Shown here: positions 61,923 through 64,000 of the stretch, piece after piece
How the letters are laid out: each line of letters starts with the position of its first letter
How positions within the stretch are numbered: position 1 is the stretch's first letter
DNA from: Natronomonas moolapensis 8.8.11
GTDB lineage: Archaea; Halobacteriota; Halobacteria; Halobacteriales; Haloarculaceae
Assembly: GCF_000591055.1 (NCBI RefSeq)
Contig: NC_020388.1
Location: 1,488,001-1,552,000, forward strand
Reading direction: 5' to 3'
DNA: 64,000 bases
Translations under genes and position numbers: made by a program
The notes under the pieces: generated by a model
The model's database searches: none
Told to the model about the DNA's origin: nothing
Seen by the model: only the letters and a program-made list of their open reading frames with translations

Positions 61923-61941
61923 ACGTTGGGTTTTGCAACGT
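61923..61941. promoter_or_regulatory. Inverted repeat before the DNA-binding protein gene
   Basis: ACGTTG (61923-61928) and CAACGT (61936-61941) with a 7-nt spacer lie 10-28 bp before the ATG at 61951, over a TATA-like region. It is a likely binding site for the protein encoded directly downstream. Confidence 0.5.
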
Positions 61942-61950
61942 TATACTGCA

Positions 61951-62592
61951 ATGTCAGAGGAATACAAGACCGTAGCAGTAAGACTGTCCAAAAAGAAGAA
62001 GCAAAGATGGGAAGACTATGTGGAGGAAAGTCCCATGACAACGCTGTCGGAGGTGCTTCGTCTTGCCATGGAAAAAGAGATTTCTCGGGATGGGCCAATC
62101 ACTGCAGCAGCCACGCATGGGGCAGACTCGGAGGAGCCGTCACCTGAGGTGATACACAAACTGGACCAAATCTCGAACAAACTCCAGTCGATGGACCGTA
62201 GGCTATCCGCTATCGAATCTGACCGCTACGGGGATGAAGACCTTACTAAACTGGCGACAGAGGTCTATAGAATCCTCCCGAGTTCCATTTCGGAGATTCA
62301 GCAGGCCGTGGCACAAAAAGAAGGTGCAGTCCCAGGCGAGGAAGATGAGGTAGATATAGAATACATGGCGGAGGCCATGGGTCCTGACGAGCAGGAGGTG
62401 ACATCTCCGTCCAGGAGTACTACTCAATCTGGTCGGGGACCATGTACCGGTTCAATAGACGATATCGCTGCTATCCTTGATGCTGATGAAGAAGCCGTGC
62501 AGTTAGCTATCAACCGGTTGCAGAGTACGACTCATTCTGTATACTCCACCGAATCAGCTGCTGGAACCGTCCACTACTACAAAGAGGACTGA
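61951..62592 (+). CDS. Ribbon-helix-helix-like regulator of the second element
   Basis: 213 residues from ATG 61951. The first 45 residues look like a ribbon-helix-helix DNA-binding domain: YKTVAVRLSKKKKQRWEDYV then SPMTTLSEVLRLAMEKEI. The middle is a coiled coil (VIHKLDQISNKLQSMDRRLS) and the end may be a small winged helix. It is 5 bp from the integrase gene. Such genes beside haloarchaeal integrases are thought to control integration and excision. Compared with the DNA before 61896 it is clearly less GC-rich. Confidence 0.72.
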   Translation: MSEEYKTVAVRLSKKKKQRWEDYVEESPMTTLSEVLRLAMEKEISRDGPITAAATHGADSEEPSPEVIHKLDQISNKLQSMDRRLSAIESDRYGDEDLTKLATEVYRILPSSISEIQQAVAQKEGAVPGEEDEVDIEYMAEAMGPDEQEVTSPSRSTTQSGRGPCTGSIDDIAAILDADEEAVQLAINRLQSTTHSVYSTESAAGTVHYYKED

Positions 62593-62597
62593 GTCCT

Positions 62598-63872
62598 ATG
62601 CTCAGGTCAGCAGAAGCCTTCATCGGTGAGTGTCGAGACTGCGATTACGCAGAGTCAACCATCAAGACTCACAACCAATCTCTGAGCTCCTTCTCCGAGT
62701 GGATTGCGGAGCAAGATTTTTCCGAGACGGAGTGTGGGGCAACGGAGATAGAGGAATTCGTCCAGTGGGTCAAGCAGCGGAAGCCAACACCCTATGGAGA
62801 TATCCGGTCAGGTGTCTTCTGGAGTCTCAAGAAGTACTTCGTTTATCTCGTTGAAGAAGGCGAGATTCAACAAAATCCATGTGATAACGTGGACATTGTC
62901 GACTGTATCATTCTGGATGACGCTTCTCGGTATCTCCAGCGAACAAGAGCGACCAAAGCCGAAGGGACAATCCAGAATCGTGAACTTGGTCTCATCCAGT
63001 TCACTGAGTGGCTCGAAAACCAGAATGAAGAGACCCTTCAGGAATTCACACCACTCAGACTCGAAGACTACGCGATACACCTGAAGCAGAAGGGATACGG
63101 CGATACGACAATCAAGGACAAGTTCGCGGCTGTCTCGATGCTGTATGAGTTCTTGCACGACAAAGCGAACGTCATAGATGAGAACCCAGCAGAAGAGGTC
63201 AACCTGAACCAGGCGGATATCGTCGATTATCGGAATCCCACAAAGAAGAGCGACAAACTCGCCGAGGACATCCCATATGTGACCAGAGAGCAGAAAGAGG
63301 CGATGAAAGAGCACTGCCCTGGTCCTAAGACTCGGAACGAACTATTGATTGAGTTGATGTGGCAGACCGGTCTCCGTCGTGAGGAAGCTGCGGACATACT
63401 ACTCGACAACCTCGACAGAGAGAACAGAGATATTCAGATTCGAGGCAAGAACGACAAGAATCGGGTTGTCTTCTATCAACCGACTCTCGATACACTCCTG
63501 CAGATATGGCTTGATAGCGGCTATCGTCAGAGCTACAACTGGGCTGAGAAATCGAACCACCTTTTCGTCTCTGAGCGAAGTGGTCGACTCAACCCCCACC
63601 AAATCAACCAAGTCATCGTGAAGTCCGCCAAGAACGCAGGCATCCAGTCGAAGATGTATACTGATGGTAACGGCCAGAACAGATACAAAATCACTGCTCA
63701 CTCCCTGCGACACGGATTCGCAGTCCAATCTCTGAAGAACGGCATGGATATCAAGACGCTAGCGGATATCATGGGTCATGAGAGTCTGGATACGACAAAG
63801 CAGTATCTCCGGTTGATTACTGACGACCTCCGAGAGCGCTATCGGAAGTACGGGCCTGAAGGGACTGAATAG
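62598..63872 (+). CDS. Tyrosine integrase, complete
   Basis: 424 residues. An N-terminal core-binding region is followed by the catalytic domain: Arg in WQTGLRREEAADILL near residue 258, Lys in the IQIRGKNDKNRVVF hairpin, His-x-x-Arg in AHSLRHGFAVQSL near 373, His in ADIMGHESLDTT near 395 and Tyr in TKQYLRL near 402. All catalytic residues are present. It should integrate and excise the element whose left edge is near 61897. The flanking small genes give the three-gene layout described for SNJ2-type haloarchaeal virus integrases, as I recall it. Confidence 0.93.
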   Translation: MLRSAEAFIGECRDCDYAESTIKTHNQSLSSFSEWIAEQDFSETECGATEIEEFVQWVKQRKPTPYGDIRSGVFWSLKKYFVYLVEEGEIQQNPCDNVDIVDCIILDDASRYLQRTRATKAEGTIQNRELGLIQFTEWLENQNEETLQEFTPLRLEDYAIHLKQKGYGDTTIKDKFAAVSMLYEFLHDKANVIDENPAEEVNLNQADIVDYRNPTKKSDKLAEDIPYVTREQKEAMKEHCPGPKTRNELLIELMWQTGLRREEAADILLDNLDRENRDIQIRGKNDKNRVVFYQPTLDTLLQIWLDSGYRQSYNWAEKSNHLFVSERSGRLNPHQINQVIVKSAKNAGIQSKMYTDGNGQNRYKITAHSLRHGFAVQSLKNGMDIKTLADIMGHESLDTTKQYLRLITDDLRERYRKYGPEGTE

Positions 63873-63877
63873 TTCGT

Positions 63878-64000
63878 ATGTGTGGTGAAGAGATAGACGA
63901 CCCTCGACATGCATGTGCAGCCTGCGGTGAGTACAAGCCGAATCTCGTGGCTCACCACGTCTCGTACAAGGAGAATATCCGAGTGCCGGTCTGCAAGAGC
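63878..64000 (+). CDS. HNH-like zinc-finger protein (3' partial)
   Basis: The first 41 residues are visible: MCGEEIDDPRHACAACGEYK, then VAHHVSYKENIRVPVCKS at the window end. The CAACG pair, the AHHVSY segment and the following Cys look like an HNH-type or zinc-finger fold. It starts 5 bp after the integrase and belongs to the same operon. Its role beside the integrase is unknown; it may help direct recombination. Confidence 0.6.
   Translation, partial: MCGEEIDDPRHACAACGEYKPNLVAHHVSYKENIRVPVCKS

Larger units (their letters stand above)
61897..64000 (+). mobile_element. Left end of a second integrative element
   Basis: The creatininase frame breaks at 61894-61896 and base composition drops at once. 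A three-gene integration module follows directly. The exact junction and the right end cannot be seen because the window ends at 64000. Confidence 0.6.

Noticed and set aside
1-64000. CRISPR array to accompany the CARF protein
   Set aside because: I looked for regularly spaced direct repeats and cas genes; none was found. The CARF operon is therefore reported as stand-alone within this window.

Overview
The window reads as DNA from a halophilic archaeon (class Halobacteria). The proteins are strongly acidic, there are halocyanin domains, a Bat-type HTH-10 regulator, haloarchaeal transposases and an archaeal tyrosine integrase. Several genes have a TATA-like box about 25 nt before the ATG, as expected for leaderless transcripts. 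Most of the window is accessory DNA. Only about 57.8-61.9 kb (tRNA-Glu, a membrane-bound winged-helix protein, dihydrofolate reductase, thymidylate synthase, a cupin) looks like ordinary, GC-richer chromosome.

Region 1 (1-11.2 kb) is a eukaryote-like phospho-signalling cluster: an MIT-like/AAA ATPase, an FHA-like protein, a PP2C phosphatase and three Ser/Thr kinases. One kinase carries an exported PQQ beta-propeller, one is soluble, and one carries two exported halocyanin (blue copper) domains. All three have the same unusual catalytic motifs (HxD without the Arg, DWG in place of DFG, a Gly loop lacking its third Gly). A 128-bp MITE-like element, an IS4/IS701-type IS and a decayed IS6 element lie between the kinase genes, and an intact IS66 element follows.

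Region 2 (13.2-57.8 kb) is probably an integrated island. Its left edge (13241-13282) repeats, in direct orientation, the 3' part of the tRNA-Glu(CTC) gene whose intact copy is at 57788-57862. An integrase N-terminal fragment lies just inside the right edge. The left part of the island holds a decayed DUF433/DUF5615 pair, a ferritin-ferredoxin pair with a divergent HTH-10 regulator, SelO, HTH-PIN and AbrB-PIN modules, a MoxR-like ATPase with altered Walker motifs, an HD hydrolase and a HEAT-repeat protein. A TnpB element sits inside a tiny zinc-ribbon gene. The centre and right are defence-like: a two-gene CARF + PIN operon, a DUF4143-type ATPase, a vWA/zinc-ribbon protein, an XPB-like helicase cut near its C terminus by an IS6 element, a PD-(D/E)XK protein, an AddA/AddB-like helicase-nuclease pair, McrB-McrC, a WYL-domain protein, a Fic-like protein and a zinc-ribbon DNA methylase. 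A further IS6-type element truncates both the methylase and the island integrase without a target duplication, which suggests an IS-driven deletion.

Region 3 (61.9-64 kb) is the start of a second mobile element inserted in a creatininase-family gene: a DNA-binding protein, a full tyrosine integrase and a small zinc-finger protein.

The best candidates for something new are the CARF + PIN operon (28.4-29.9 kb), which has no CRISPR array or effector genes nearby, and the kinase/phosphatase/FHA/AAA cluster, especially the halocyanin-kinase fusion, which looks like a redox- or copper-sensing receptor kinase.
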